Part shown: piece after piece, positions 32,144 to 42,850 of the stretch
Layout: every line of letters starts with the position of its first letter
Numbering within the stretch: the first letter of the stretch is position 1
NCBI GenBank assembly: GCA_021234155.1
Contig: JAJEKV010000001.1
Coordinates: 17,689,382 to 17,753,381 of the forward strand
Reading direction: 5' to 3'
DNA from: Isoetes taiwanensis
Lineage: Eukaryota; Streptophyta; Lycopodiopsida; Isoetales; Isoetaceae
DNA: 64,000 nucleotides
Program-made: the position numbers and the translations under genes
Notes under the pieces: model-generated
Seen by the model: only the letters and a program-made list of their open reading frames with translations
Database searches by the model: none
Told to the model about the DNA's origin: nothing

Positions 32144-32587
32144 ATGATACCACCGCAAGAAATGAATCCAGCATCACATGCGCGCATGTTAATGTGGACA
32201 CTCAAACATGGGTCGGGTTTCTTTGATGTTAATAGTGGTGTTCCGGATGCCAAAGTGCACAACTTGGCTAAAGCAAGGCTGATCCGAGGCTTTGTTGAAG
32301 ATGGTAGGCCTCATGACATAATTGAGAAGGCAAAGGGATGGATGATGGTGGGCAAGAACTTACAGAGCGCTACTTGCAAATGTAAGTCCAAGTTTGCATG
32401 TAAGTTTGATGTTTCTACTTTACCTCTCTTAATCTGGTACTTCTTTGCGGTGCAGCGAGGATGTGGAGATAAAGCTCCTCGGAAGAAAGCTAGGTCACAT
32501 GATGCATGTCTTCTTTGTTGTGGCTGGTCAATGCTACTTCTTGTAAACATTGGTGGGTTTTGTGTGCGTTTTCAAATTTGCACATAA
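32144..32587 (+). CDS. 147-codon unrecognised frame inside the pogo element
   Basis: Reads ASHARMLMWTLKHGSGFFDV, then DAKVHNLAKARLIRGFVEDG, then a Cys-rich end. It lies between the charged frame and the right inverted repeat, on the transposase strand. It might be a second ORF or the decayed tail of the same reading unit. Not recognised. Confidence 0.35.
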   Translation: MIPPQEMNPASHARMLMWTLKHGSGFFDVNSGVPDAKVHNLAKARLIRGFVEDGRPHDIIEKAKGWMMVGKNLQSATCKCKSKFACKFDVSTLPLLIWYFFAVQRGCGDKAPRKKARSHDACLLCCGWSMLLLVNIGGFCVRFQICT

Positions 32588-34159
32588 ACAATTTTACATA
32601 GACCTTTGTCTATTGCAAAATAGCACATTTTTCAGAAACTTGTATGCCAAGATTTGCTAAATTATTTTTGAATTGTTGCTAAATTGTTCTTTGAAACTTG
32701 TATGCCAAGGCTGCTAAATTGTTGTTGTTAAATTGTTCTTTGAATTGTTGTTTGATTCTTAGGTGTGAATGCATTCTGTCCTTTTCTTAGCAAGATGTAT
32801 GCAAAAGGTTGATATTCAGATCATAAATTGAGATATGCATGTCTTGTGAGTTTGTAGCGAGGATAAGACATAATTGTTTGTTAATAGGTGAGCAAATGAT
32901 GGTGGGTTTTTGAGAGCGATAATGTTGTTTCTTTCTGCGCAATTGATGGGAGTTTCATGCGCAATAGATGGGAGTTTTATGCGCAATGCGATCGCAATTG
33001 ATGGGTGCAGTGGTGCGTAACCGGGGTTCTCGAGACCCCCCGTGTTTGAGCAAATTGTAACTTGCAAGTGGCTAATCTGTAGACCCTAAATCTGGCATCT
33101 ATTTGTAGCTTAGATTTCAGGCTTTCAGATGAACTATTTCTTGTGGCAAAATTCCACACCTCGTGCCCAAAATTGCGTTTGCGCCCTTAACTGCGCAAAA
33201 CATGGCCTGTCTCCCCTATAAGAACAATGGATTTTATGGGATGGTTTCTACTAGCTGCTATCATTGCTATGGTTCAATTTAGAATTACCTTGCCTTCATC
33301 AGAATTTGCAAAATCTACTAGCAAAGAAGAACACAATGCTTTGAGATTGAGTGGAGCCAAGCATGCTGATATCTGGACAGTAGGGGAAATTTACCCACGA
33401 AATCCATTTATGGGTAGATATCCAAACTTCAATTGTGTAATAAGCCTTGTGAGGTTTGTTTGCGAGGGAAAGTCGGGGCTGCTAGGCTACTGTGAGAGCC
33501 TGGCATAATACAGTTTGCAATTAGTATATCACAATATCAATTTATCATATTGCTTGTATTTGAGAGAGACGGAGTTGTGCAAATTGAGAAATCAGTTAGA
33601 GCAGCAAAGTACGAGAAAAGGATACAGAAATCAGCCAGCTAACAAAAAGGAATTCTCAATTGGAAGAAGATATTATGATGTTTCAGCAATGTGTCAAGCA
33701 AGCAGAGGTCGCAAGAATTTCAGCAGTAAATGATGCTAGAAAGAATATGTCGTGTCCTGCAAAAGAGATTGGAGAGATCAAAGAGGACTGTTCTTGGTGC
33801 TCGAGAAAGAATAAAAAAAATCAAACCAATTGAAACACTTAATATTAAGTGTGGGGCTGCTCGAAGGAGAGATTTTGCTATGAAGCAAGTGCTACAATCA
33901 AGTAAGGCAAAGAAGGGCGTGAGGAAGAATGTTGGTTTTGGTCGACGGAATCCGCTTGACAGACCCGGCCCTCTTTTGGCGGTGCTAGGGTTTGGCTGCA
34001 GTTTTCTTTTAGCCATAACTTCTGCATCTTGTGGCAGTTTTGGGCGTGTTTGGGCTTATTGGAAAGCTCTTTAAGCACTCCATCCAGTGGTGCTTAATTC
34101 CTTCAGAGATTGGCCTGTTGGAAAAGACAGTTCAGATCTGAAACGTCGGCCCTCCTCTC

Positions 34160-35970
34160 TTGGTGGAGATGACAAGATCCAGTCGCAGCCCGCCAAAACG
34201 TGCTTCTGGTGCTTCTACCACAGTTCATGGTGGAATTAGCAAAGAATATGCTGCAGATTCTCCCAGGATGAGTGTACGCGATGCACACAAGATGGCTCGT
34301 GAGGGTGTTCTTTCGGCTCCTGAGCGTTTAGTCTCTTCGGTGCATCTCAATCCTTTAGTGTTGCCCAATATGTCTTCTAATGGCATGAGTGTGGCCGCCT
34401 CAATTGAGACAGGAGCTCCATCTTCTTCCTCGTCTCAGTTACTTGCTCTAGTTTCCATCCCGACTGTAGTTGCAGCAACTACAATTCGCGTTGCTGCCCA
34501 CACGTCTGGTGAGACTGGAAGCCGTGTTGTGCCATTGGAAAACTCTTTCGAGAGTGTCACACCTCCAACGCACGTTGGAGGTTCCTCGGACCAGGTGGTG
34601 CGCTCTCACGGTCAATTAGTGCCTCCAACACTTTCGTTGGAGGTTAAGGGATTCGAGCAAGACCCTCTTTTCTCACCAAAGTTCTTCTTTGGGCTCCTAG
34701 CTCCTCCAACACGGGTTGGAAGTCCCTCACATCAGTTCAGATCTCATGTGCCTGTAGAGTGCTCCTGCAGGCCGGGTGCACCTAATAGTGTATTGCGGCA
34801 CCTCCAACACAGGTTGGAAGTTCCTTGGTGTGGACTACTTCTACGGTAGTGCTCGGGTGGTGGTGCAACCTCCACAAAGGCGGTGTCGTCCAACACCGTT
34901 GGAGGTTCCTCACCGAGGCGGGAGGAGTTTCCCCCCTCTTCCCCCGACGACAGGCGACATCCTCTTCCATCCCCAGGCGCATCGACCACACCTTGGAGAT
35001 CATCGTCTGATTGCTCGAGTTCTGGTGTCGGGTTCTCCGAGTGGCTTTGCAAGGGCCTGGCGGCTCCCGCCACCTCGCTCGTGTCTCGAGGCCATTGCCA
35101 CCATGGTGGATAATAACAGGGAAGGAAGTTGTGTCCTATCTCCGGCAATTGCAAGCCAAGCAAGACTCTATGGATGTCCGGCTCCCATCGGGCAAAAATT
35201 TTTATGAGGTTCAGGAGTGCGGGGCAACTTTTGATCGTTTTGGGGCTCGGTGGTGCAGATTAGCCATGAGGATCATCCACGACATGTGGAGGCGGTTGGT
35301 TGCGTGTTCCGTGGGCGCCACTTCACGGCCCTTTCACGGATGGCGTGGGATCTTGCCATGCAGGCACCTTCACAAGCTAGGGCTCCACGCTTATCAATCT
35401 ATCAAGCTTGTGGCAAAAGATCAGCGTTGCTTTCTTTTGATGTTTGAATCTCGAACCGAATTTGCTCAACTCATAGAGCGAGGAGTTGATCCTCTCTGGA
35501 AACACTTCTTGCTCTATCAGCGGTATGTTCTGGATCCTTTCGGCTAAGCGGATGCCTTCGTGCCCCTATACGGTTTTGCTATCGAAGATTTTCCTCGAGT
35601 TCTGAGGATTCCAAGTTCATTTACGCCATTGCTAATGAGATTGGACTCCATTTGCAACACTCCATAACCAATGGCATCACCAAGGTTTGCGTCGCAAGGC
35701 CCATTCATCGTGATTTGCCTCAAACAATTGTTGTCCAAAGCGGGCCCATGTTCTTTCCATTTAAGCTGTCCTTGTTGAATGGTCCTGAGCTAGCTCTCAT
35801 GTTTCCCGAAGCCCCTCTCTTTGCTCAATATCGTAGGGTTCACCAACAAGATTCTCCGTCTGCCCCTCCGGCACTCCATGCTCCTAGATCAGCTCCCACC
35901 TCAGTGGATATCTCACAAGTTTCTGTGCCTGTGATTGCCCCCCCTGCTCTTCCAGTTGCAGCTCGTCCAC
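34160..35970 (+). pseudogene. LINE ORF1 (nucleic-acid-binding) remnant
   Basis: The first frame (34160-34849) is Ser/Pro/Val-rich, MTRSSRSPPKRASGASTTVH and onward, with five hairpin-forming CCTCCAAC...GTTGGAGG blocks. The second (35011-35547) reads YLRQLQAKQDSMDVRLPSGK and CFLLMFESRTEFAQLIERGV then FLLYQRYVLDPFG, resembling the DUF4283/RRM-like domain of plant LINE ORF1 proteins. The third (35652-35975) continues to a Pro/Ala-rich tail. Two or more frame changes separate them. A CCHC knuckle, usual in this protein, is not seen. Confidence 0.65.
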
Positions 35971-36319
35971 CTTAGTCTCTGAATCACCAAATGTTGAGAC
36001 TGGCTGAAATCCAGAAATCGCAAGAGCAAATTGAAGAGGCTCGTGGGCAGTATATGGACATTGATCGGCGTGGCATCCACCCACCACCTAAACATCCACC
36101 GGCTCTTCGTCAACCACGAAAGTCTGCTAAGGGATCTAATTCCTCTGCGTCCCAGCCCTCAGTTCCTGCTTCAGGTGGCACTGCATCCCATGGTGGTCGC
36201 TTTGATCCACTTTAGTGGGCTGATTTGGTTGATGAGGTTGCTGCCATGCCAGGTGCCCAGGAAACATCCTCAAGTTCCCTTGAGACATCAGTGGTCTCAT
36301 CTGAATTGGCCCCATCACA

Positions 36320-39300
36320 AGATCAATGCGGTTAGTCTCATGGAATGTTGGGGGGTAGCCTCCCCCCCCTCAAGCGAGTCATATTTCTTTTTTACTTATC
36401 TAGATTGGATGCTCGGTTTGTATGTCTTGGGCGCATAAGTGTCGTAAGGGAGATGTATCAAAGCTTACCGAGACATGATTGGTCGAGTTTAATGTCCTTA
36501 TCGCGGCGGTGATTACGCGGTCAGGAGGTGGGTCGTGATAGCATGGCTTCCTTCCTTGCCGGTCATCTTTACTCAGGCTGATCGCTTTGGTCGTGGGCCC
36601 TAATTGTATAGCAGAGCAAGGGGTTAAATATGGTCTGGTAATGTTTATGCCCACAATAGAGCTCATCGAGGAGGCTTCTTTGTGGGCCTCTTTGGGAGGG
36701 AAGATACTCAGCTTGGGCTGCCACATTTCATGCTTCTTGTTGGGGATCTCAATATGGTGGAAGTGGAGTACGATCGGTTGGGGCTGACCTCTACGGTAAT
36801 TAATGCGGTTTTTGAGCGCCCGGCGGTGGCTTTGTCTACTCCATGGCTGCAACCTCTCGGAGATTGATGGTGAAGGTGCCTTCACTTGGTGCAATGGTCA
36901 AGTTGGTGGGGTCGCGCTCTCGGTTGGATAGAGCTTATTGGAATCACCCGGTCTGATTCGCGGCACTTCCAGGTCTCTTTCGATTCTATCTCAGAGATAA
37001 CTCAGTTTCAGACCACCATCCGCAATTCATTTCAGACGAGCCCCTGCAGCAGCGGCGGCCTGGAAGGACGTGTTTTCGCTTGAACGTGAAGTTCTTAAAG
37101 GATGTTAACTTTCAAGAAGGTTGCAAGAATACTTCGACAACTGCCTTCAATCGACGTCGAGGTATGACTGGCATAGTGGATGCAATTTGGCGGATCAAGG
37201 GTTTTGCCAAAGAGTGGGGTCGAGTCCGCAGCACAGTCGTGCTTTCTTGGACACTTTGTATCCGGGACCTGCTCCATTCTCGACAGGGACGTCTTCCAGG
37301 TGTTCATGATCGTGATATTTTGGCACAGATCCAAGCATTGGAGGAGGAGCAAATTCAGCAAGCAAAGATGAAGGCAGGTCTGCAGTGGTTTCGTGATGGA
37401 GACCGTTGTACGGGCTTCTTTTTTCGTGCAGCTAAGAGGCGTCGCATGACATCAACCATGTCCTCATTGCTTTTGCCGAATGGTTCGATGCTAACAGAGC
37501 CGACTGAACTCAGGCAGCATCTGCATAACCACTTCCAGACGTTTTTTGCTGAGAAACATCTTCCCTTTCAATCAGAAATGCAAGATGCTGTTTTATCTAG
37601 GATTTCCCCCATCATCTCTGGTGAGCAGCGCGAGTCAATAGAGGCGGCTATGACAGCTGACGATTTAAAATCGGCAGTCTTTGAACTGAAAAGAGGCAAA
37701 TGCCCAGGTTTGGATGGTTTGCCAATTGAGTTCTTCCAGGAGTATTGGGAATGGCTGGAGCCAGATGTGTATGATGCTTTCTGTGACTTTCGGCGGTCCA
37801 CTGCTTTGGATAGAATTCTAAACACAGGTGCCATCTCACTCATCCCCAAGGTCAAGGATCCTCAGACTATTTCAGATTGGCGGCCCATCACCTTATTGTC
37901 ATCCGTATATAAGATCTTCGCCAAGGCTTTTGCAGAGCGGGTAAAGGACATCTTGGCAGAGTCCATCTCAACAACCCAGTCGGGTTTTCTTCCAAAATGG
38001 TGCATAGGTCGCATTACAATGGCCAAGTCAGTCCTTAGTAGTACCCATGTTTATATGGCATCCGTACTGATAGCACCATAGATCAAAGTGCGTGAGCTCA
38101 TTGCAATAGTTCGGAACTTTATTTGGGAAGTAACCGGAGGAAGGTCGTGGTTAAGGTGGCTTGGTGAAGTGCATCCTTCTAAAATGGGCGGGGTGTGCGG
38201 GTATGATGGACTTCTTCTTCAGAGAGCAAAGTGCTTATTTCAAAGTTCATTTGGAGACTCCTGAATGGTGAGGATGACTCTCCTGGTTCACGCCTTCTTA
38301 GACAATCTCTTGGTCACTGTATCCCTCTATGCAAGAAGGCTGTCAAACCAGTCCTACCTTGGGCTTTATTTCAGACTCTGCAGCCTTTTCCAAGCGCTTC
38401 TCCATTTTTTGCGTGGCTTGTTGGCGGCATGGGAGCTGATCAGACATCTTTTCTCGGCCATGCCCCTCTATCCACACCCTATTGAGACTCCATGGTGGTG
38501 GGCACCACTGCCTCCAGACCCCTCAGCACCTCCACTAGCAGCCTCAGTTCATCCCCTTACACATAGATGATGGGTTCTTGCAGGTGTTGTCTCTATTCAA
38601 GCATGGTATGAGGAGGGTCGCCCTCTTGTCTTGGCCTGAATTTCGGGCAAAGTTTCTGCTCTCTCTTGTTGGGATGTATCTCTATGGGAGAAGGTCATGA
38701 AAATTTGCCTCTCATAGTGCAAGTTGGTGCTTGCTGAAAGGGTGCCATGGGACCTGTCATGAAAATATTCACAAAGGCAAGCAATTTGTCGGATCAAGAT
38801 ATCGCCTTCTTTTAGCACCACAACCCCTCCGGTTGCGGATGGGTGGCACCTACATGTTCCACAGCCCACTTTGTCATTACATGGCGATGGCTTTGGGATA
38901 GGTTGCTCCACCCTAAAGTCTCTATCTTTGTGGTGGCGGAGGTTATCCACAGTGCCTCATGGGTTAATGCCTTCGACATCGCTATGATCCTCGTGATATC
39001 TGCAGTATGCCCGCTCTCGCCTCTCGGACGTTGAGACTCTTGAGCATTGTCTCTTTGATTGTCCCGAGGTTCAACCAGCGTGGTCCCGGCTACAAGGTTT
39101 GTTTAACAAGAATTGGACCGCTGATGCATCCTTTTGGCGCCCTATCCCCACGCATGGCCTCCGGCTAAACAAAGGGCATTTCATCTTGGTTCCGGGTTGG
39201 CTCCTATGGTCGATATGGGGCCGCCGCAGACACCACATCTTTCGGGGCATTTATTCATCCGCACACGGTGTTATTACAAGTGGCCGGAAAAAAGATATTG

Positions 39301-39390
39301 ATGACCACCCTGAGTGTTCTTCCCTTGACTCAGAACTGGTGGAACGCATCTGGGTTCAGTATCTTCGAATTGATTCTTATCATTAGTCTC
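36320..39390 (+). pseudogene. LINE ORF2 with deleted reverse-transcriptase core
   Basis: 36328-36355 reads LVSWNVGG, the opening of an AP-type endonuclease. Scattered pieces follow, such as LLVGDLNMVEVEYDRLG near 36736 (the GDLN motif). 37080-38081 is open for 333 codons and covers the linker and RT fingers: FRDGDRCTGFFFRAAKRRRM, KRGKCPGLDGLPIEFFQEYW, AISLIPKVKDPQTISDWRPI, and TTQSGFLPKWCIGR. It then jumps straight to ITMAKSVLSSTHVYMASVL, which in the sister LINE at 24349 comes after YADD. The catalytic FAKAYD and YADD motifs are missing. The zf-RVT tail region (38231-39390) follows in broken frames. Confidence 0.85.
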
Positions 39391-39988
39391 ATATTCTGGA
39401 GTAAGTACATTGTGCTCCAGGCTCGTGCTCCTGTGGCATCTCTGTGTGCTTACACAGTTAGATGAGACATGTAAATCTTGTACTTTTTCTCTGATTAATA
39501 AACTTTTTGGCTTTCGTCCTTCCAAAAAAAAAAAAAGAATGTTGGTAACATTGTGAGAAGTATTGCCACAAAAGATGAAATCATTTCAATGTTAAATTCA
39601 CCCGAGAATTCTGATTTGAAGAAATTTGTTATGGACATGCTTCTTAATGAAGTGAGTTCTAAAATGGATGCAAACAAAATTCAAAGTGTATGTGATTCTG
39701 CTGGAATTAGTACAGCAGCTAATAGGTTGCTCTTCAAGCAATTCTCGGATGCATTGAACATGGTTGGGACAAATAAAGTTATCATGTGAATCTTGTCAGG
39801 GCAAGGAGAAACACCATGGTTGAGATCCTTGGAGGAATGCACTCCAGTAAGTGTGAAACACCATTTACTAAATCAGTGCCAAGATCTCACAAAGGTAAGA
39901 AGTCCAATGACAATAAAATTATAAGTCTCAATGAGAGAAGCAATTCGTGGTTTGACCTCGAGAGCATATTGAAATTCATGGTTCAGTG

Positions 39989-40298
39989 AAAGCATGCTAG
40001 GGTGTACCATCTAAAGTACTTTTTAGGGAGTGCGAAACTACCCAGAAAAGTACCTAGCACTGGGTACTGGGAACTTGCATAAATGCTGCAATGACTAATA
40101 AGTTTGAGAGTTAATCCATTTATATTAGTCTCTAATAGTATTGTTATCCTCTAATACTATAGATTGACATGTTATTGACCTTCAATTCAAAAAATTTTAA
40201 TTGATTTTAATGGAAAGAAAAAACAAAAAGTACCAGTTTTAAAAGTACCCAGTGTATACTTTTGAGGGTTCCAAAAGTGGTACACCATAGCATGCTTT
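39989..40298. mobile_element. ~310-bp MITE with 21-bp inverted ends
   Basis: The left end AAAGCATGCTAGGGTGTACCA (39989-40009) is the inverse complement of the right end (40278-40298) with one mismatch. Taking GGGTGTACCA as the true end leaves TA on both sides, a Tc1/mariner-type (Stowaway-like) duplication. No coding. It interrupts the unrecognised protein remnant. Confidence 0.75.
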
Positions 40299-41897
40299 TA
40301 CCTGGTTGTCTTCTACAATATACATGAAGATAGCATTCACAATAGCCAGTTGGAGGTATGTTTGAAGCTTGATGAAATGGAACTCACCCATAAAGTTGTA
40401 ACGTTCTTAACCGACATGCCCTTAACCAACTGAGCAAAAACATCTAGACGTTTATGAGTAGTCGCTTCTACCCATTTATGCCGGTGTCCGGGGAATGCGA
40501 CACCAAGATCTACTCGAGCGGTCTCCCATGGGTCCGTTACAAAAGTCAAGTATGAAAGGGAGTGGTTCTTATGAATCGGGCATTTGCTGCAGATTATGAA
40601 TAGCAAAGAATATTAAAAAGGAATAATAGAGACACCGAGTGGTTCTCAATCCAATCTGAGGATCATACATGGTGGTTGGGGCTTTTCCAAGTTCAAAAGG
40701 AGAATAATGAGGTGCTAAAATGGGTTTTTGACCAAACAGGTATATCTATGCTTGTGGACGACTATAATAAAGGTTAGAAGCTTAGTGTTGAAGGGTTTGG
40801 TTCTTTTTTGATTAATTTCCACTTGGCATCAAATTTGAAAACTGAAAAAGCCATGTATAATATTAGTTCTTCTGGTGCAAAGACTTCTAGAATGTACTTA
40901 TATTGCTGTGAGACTTTGAAAGAAACAAAAAATGGCCCCTCGGAGAGTACTCTCAAATGTAACCAGAGTTTAGCACTTGATAGACACATGATGGATAAAG
41001 ATCTGATTCCAATTTTGCCTATTCCCTTAGAAAGATTTCACATTTGTACGCTGCATGCTCTTGTTAGGATAGTAGAAAAGATGATTTGGCTTTTCAGAGT
41101 GCTTTGTTTGGAATATTAAGAACGAGAAGCAATGGAAAGAAGCTATTGAGCGAGTGGAAACAGTCTTATCAACTGCAGGATTGCATGGTGGATGTGTGAA
41201 GCTGGAGAAGGATACTAGACAGTCCTCCAATGGAAGAAGCTCGGTTCCAGCCAAGGTGTCTATTGGAGGTGAGAGGGCGAAGCCCAAGGTAGGTGTATGG
41301 GACTTTGGAAAAAAACTAGTAGATGCAGAGATGGACAGGACCACTAATGGAAGAACCAAAAAAAGGCATGTATGGAATGCCTTGTCCAACTTAAACTTGC
41401 TGTTGCAAAAAATAATACTTTAGTACTGAAGAAAAGCTGGAATTCCGAGCTGCTGTTAATGCATTTACAAGGGCATACATAGATGCATGGGAGAAGAGCG
41501 AAGTTACACATTATGTGCATATAATATTTGAACATGGGCCTTGGTGGTTTGCAAATAGCTATGGCAGCTTGGCCATATGGAACACACAAGGCATGGAAAA
41601 TCACATAAGCAAGCCAAGATGGCCTTCAATAGGAAGACTCAACGTGGCAGCAGTAATCTAACTTCTCATCAATCTAATCCATTGGTCCAAATGGGACAAT
41701 GGTTCTATAAAGAAGTGCTAGCGAGACATGAAGAGAATGTGGCAAGACGTGCCTCGCCAATTTTGCATGATGTGATGGCAGCTGCTATGAAGAAATGTCG
41801 ACCATGGGCTTGGTCAGAATCGAATGGCAGGAATAAACTAAATGAGTGGAGAAGCAAGAGACAAAGAATTGGAAGTAGATATTCCCTTTTGTTATAA

Positions 41898-42640
41898 TAC
41901 ATGTGCATCACTATCATAAATTGCTCTGGAATTATTCAATGTTCAGACTTGTAATGTATGCAATATGTTATATTTGTGTTATATCCAATATGTTCTTATC
42001 TGATTTTTTATGAAAGTTGGGATCCTTGAACTTAGTTAGGATTCCAAAATTTAGAGCAACTGCAGTTGTATCAGATCTATAATGTATGCTAAACATCAAG
42101 CAAATAAAGATGTTATATAAGATTTTAGGGCATATCAGATTTTGTGCATATCAAAAATTTTCAAATTCTTGGGGTAAATGCAGCTGTTATGACAGATTTT
42201 TAGGGCATATCAGAATTTATCAGATTTTTATTGGAACTTAACAACCAATGACAATTAAACATGCTATCATTCTCTCTATCATAAAATACAAGCACATGAA
42301 TACAAGAAATCTCAGGTGCTACCTCAAGAACCGAGTTTTGGAACCCTAAAAATCTCGGGTGCTCCCCCAAAACCGAGTTCTAGAACCCTAAATGCCTGTG
42401 CTAGTTGAAATATCCCACGTGCTTATGTCTAAAAAAAAAAACATTTATATATAAGGTAGGTGTGTTCAACATTAGGTTGGATTGGGTCCTCATGGGAAGA
42501 GCCCAATCATTTCCATGAGGATCCATTCCTCTTGCAAAAAATTTCTTCCCTCCACCCTCCTGAGTTCGAAACTGCTACTTCAAATGCAATTCTAAGTTTT
42601 ACATCATGGGCTTACTGCAACTTCATAAGCACGTATATGT
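41898..42640. other. intergenic, 3' flank of the old element
   Basis: TTTTTAGGGCATATCAGA-like phrases repeat around 42128-42215. A 45-bp degenerate tandem pair containing AACCGAGTTYTRGAACCCTAAA lies at about 42313-42392. No gene seen. Confidence 0.45.
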
Positions 42641-42647
42641 GGGGTAT

Positions 42648-42850
42648 TATTAAGATTAAGAAATGTATAGATTGCAAGTTCAATTGCAAAACATGTATTA
42701 AGATTAACAAATGTATAGAATGCAACTTCAATTGCAAAACATGTATGAACTTGCAAAACATATATTAGGATTAAGAAATGTATAGACTGCAAGTTCAGTT
42801 GCTCAACATGTATTAAGATTAACAAATGTATAAACTGCAAGTTCAATTAT
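42648..42850 (+). repeat. 48-bp minisatellite, locus 1
   Basis: Units start ATTAAGATTAACAAATGTAT and carry GCAAGTTCAATTGCAAAACA. About four copies with a 19-bp interruption (ATGAACTTGCAAAACATAT). Confidence 0.85.

Larger units (their letters stand above)
29497..33218 (+). mobile_element. pogo/Tigger-type DNA transposon, 3.7 kb
   Basis: The left end TAGGGGAGACCGGCCATG plus TTTTGCGCAG (29497-29524) is matched inversely by the right end (33191-33218; CTGCGCAAAACATGGCCTGTCTCCCCTA), with one mismatch. TA flanks both sides (29495-29496, 33219-33220), the Tc1/mariner/pogo target duplication. The interior encodes a decayed DDE_1 transposase and two further frames. Inserted about 8 bp upstream of the ATG at 33227. 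Confidence 0.88.
33937..39534 (+). mobile_element. 5.6-kb LINE with 12-bp target duplication
   Basis: Bounded by AAGAATGTTGGT at 33925-33936 and 39535-39546, ending in an A tail (39524-39534). It contains ORF1, an endonuclease region and ORF2. It sits inside the reading frame of the unrecognised protein at 33227-41897. The length suggests a near full 5' end, but the RT core is deleted. Confidence 0.9.
33227..41897 (+). pseudogene. unrecognised transposon-like protein, split by LINE and MITE
   Basis: Pieces on one strand, in order. 33227-33508 starts MDFMGWFLLAAIIAMVQFRI. 33515-33936, in shifting frames, ends KAKKGVRKNVG. The LINE interrupts here. 39547-39988 reads VRSIATKDEIISMLNSPENS and VCDSAGISTAANRLLFKQF. 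The MITE interrupts. 40630-41119 reads WFSIQSEDHTWWLGLFQVQK and PIPLERFHICTLHALVRIVE. 41154-41423 follows with EAIERV-type sequence and VETVLSTAGLHGGCVKLEKD. 41424-41897 reads AYIDAWEKSEVTHYVHIIFE, HGPWWFANSYGSLAIWNTQG and SHKQAKMAFNRKTQRG. Removing the LINE with one target copy restores an uninterrupted frame across that point. Similar proteins with CTLHA...VRIVEK and GMEKSH-QAK segments seem, from memory, to occur as uncharacterised multicopy genes in seedless plants. A transposon origin is inference. Confidence 0.55.

Noticed and set aside
34744-35163. Minus frames in the LINE ORF1 region
   Set aside because: Shadows of the ORF1 strand; the LINE is oriented plus as shown by its A tail.
41805-42400. 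Terminal inverted repeat pairing the AACCCTAAA words here with the TTTAGGGTT words at 29.1-29.3 kb
   Set aside because: Beyond the telomere-like words the flanking sequences do not match, so no terminal repeat of the old element can be claimed.
42604-42846. Minus-strand repetitive hydrophobic peptide
   Set aside because: Translation of the 48-bp minisatellite; the same peptide appears at the second locus by duplication.
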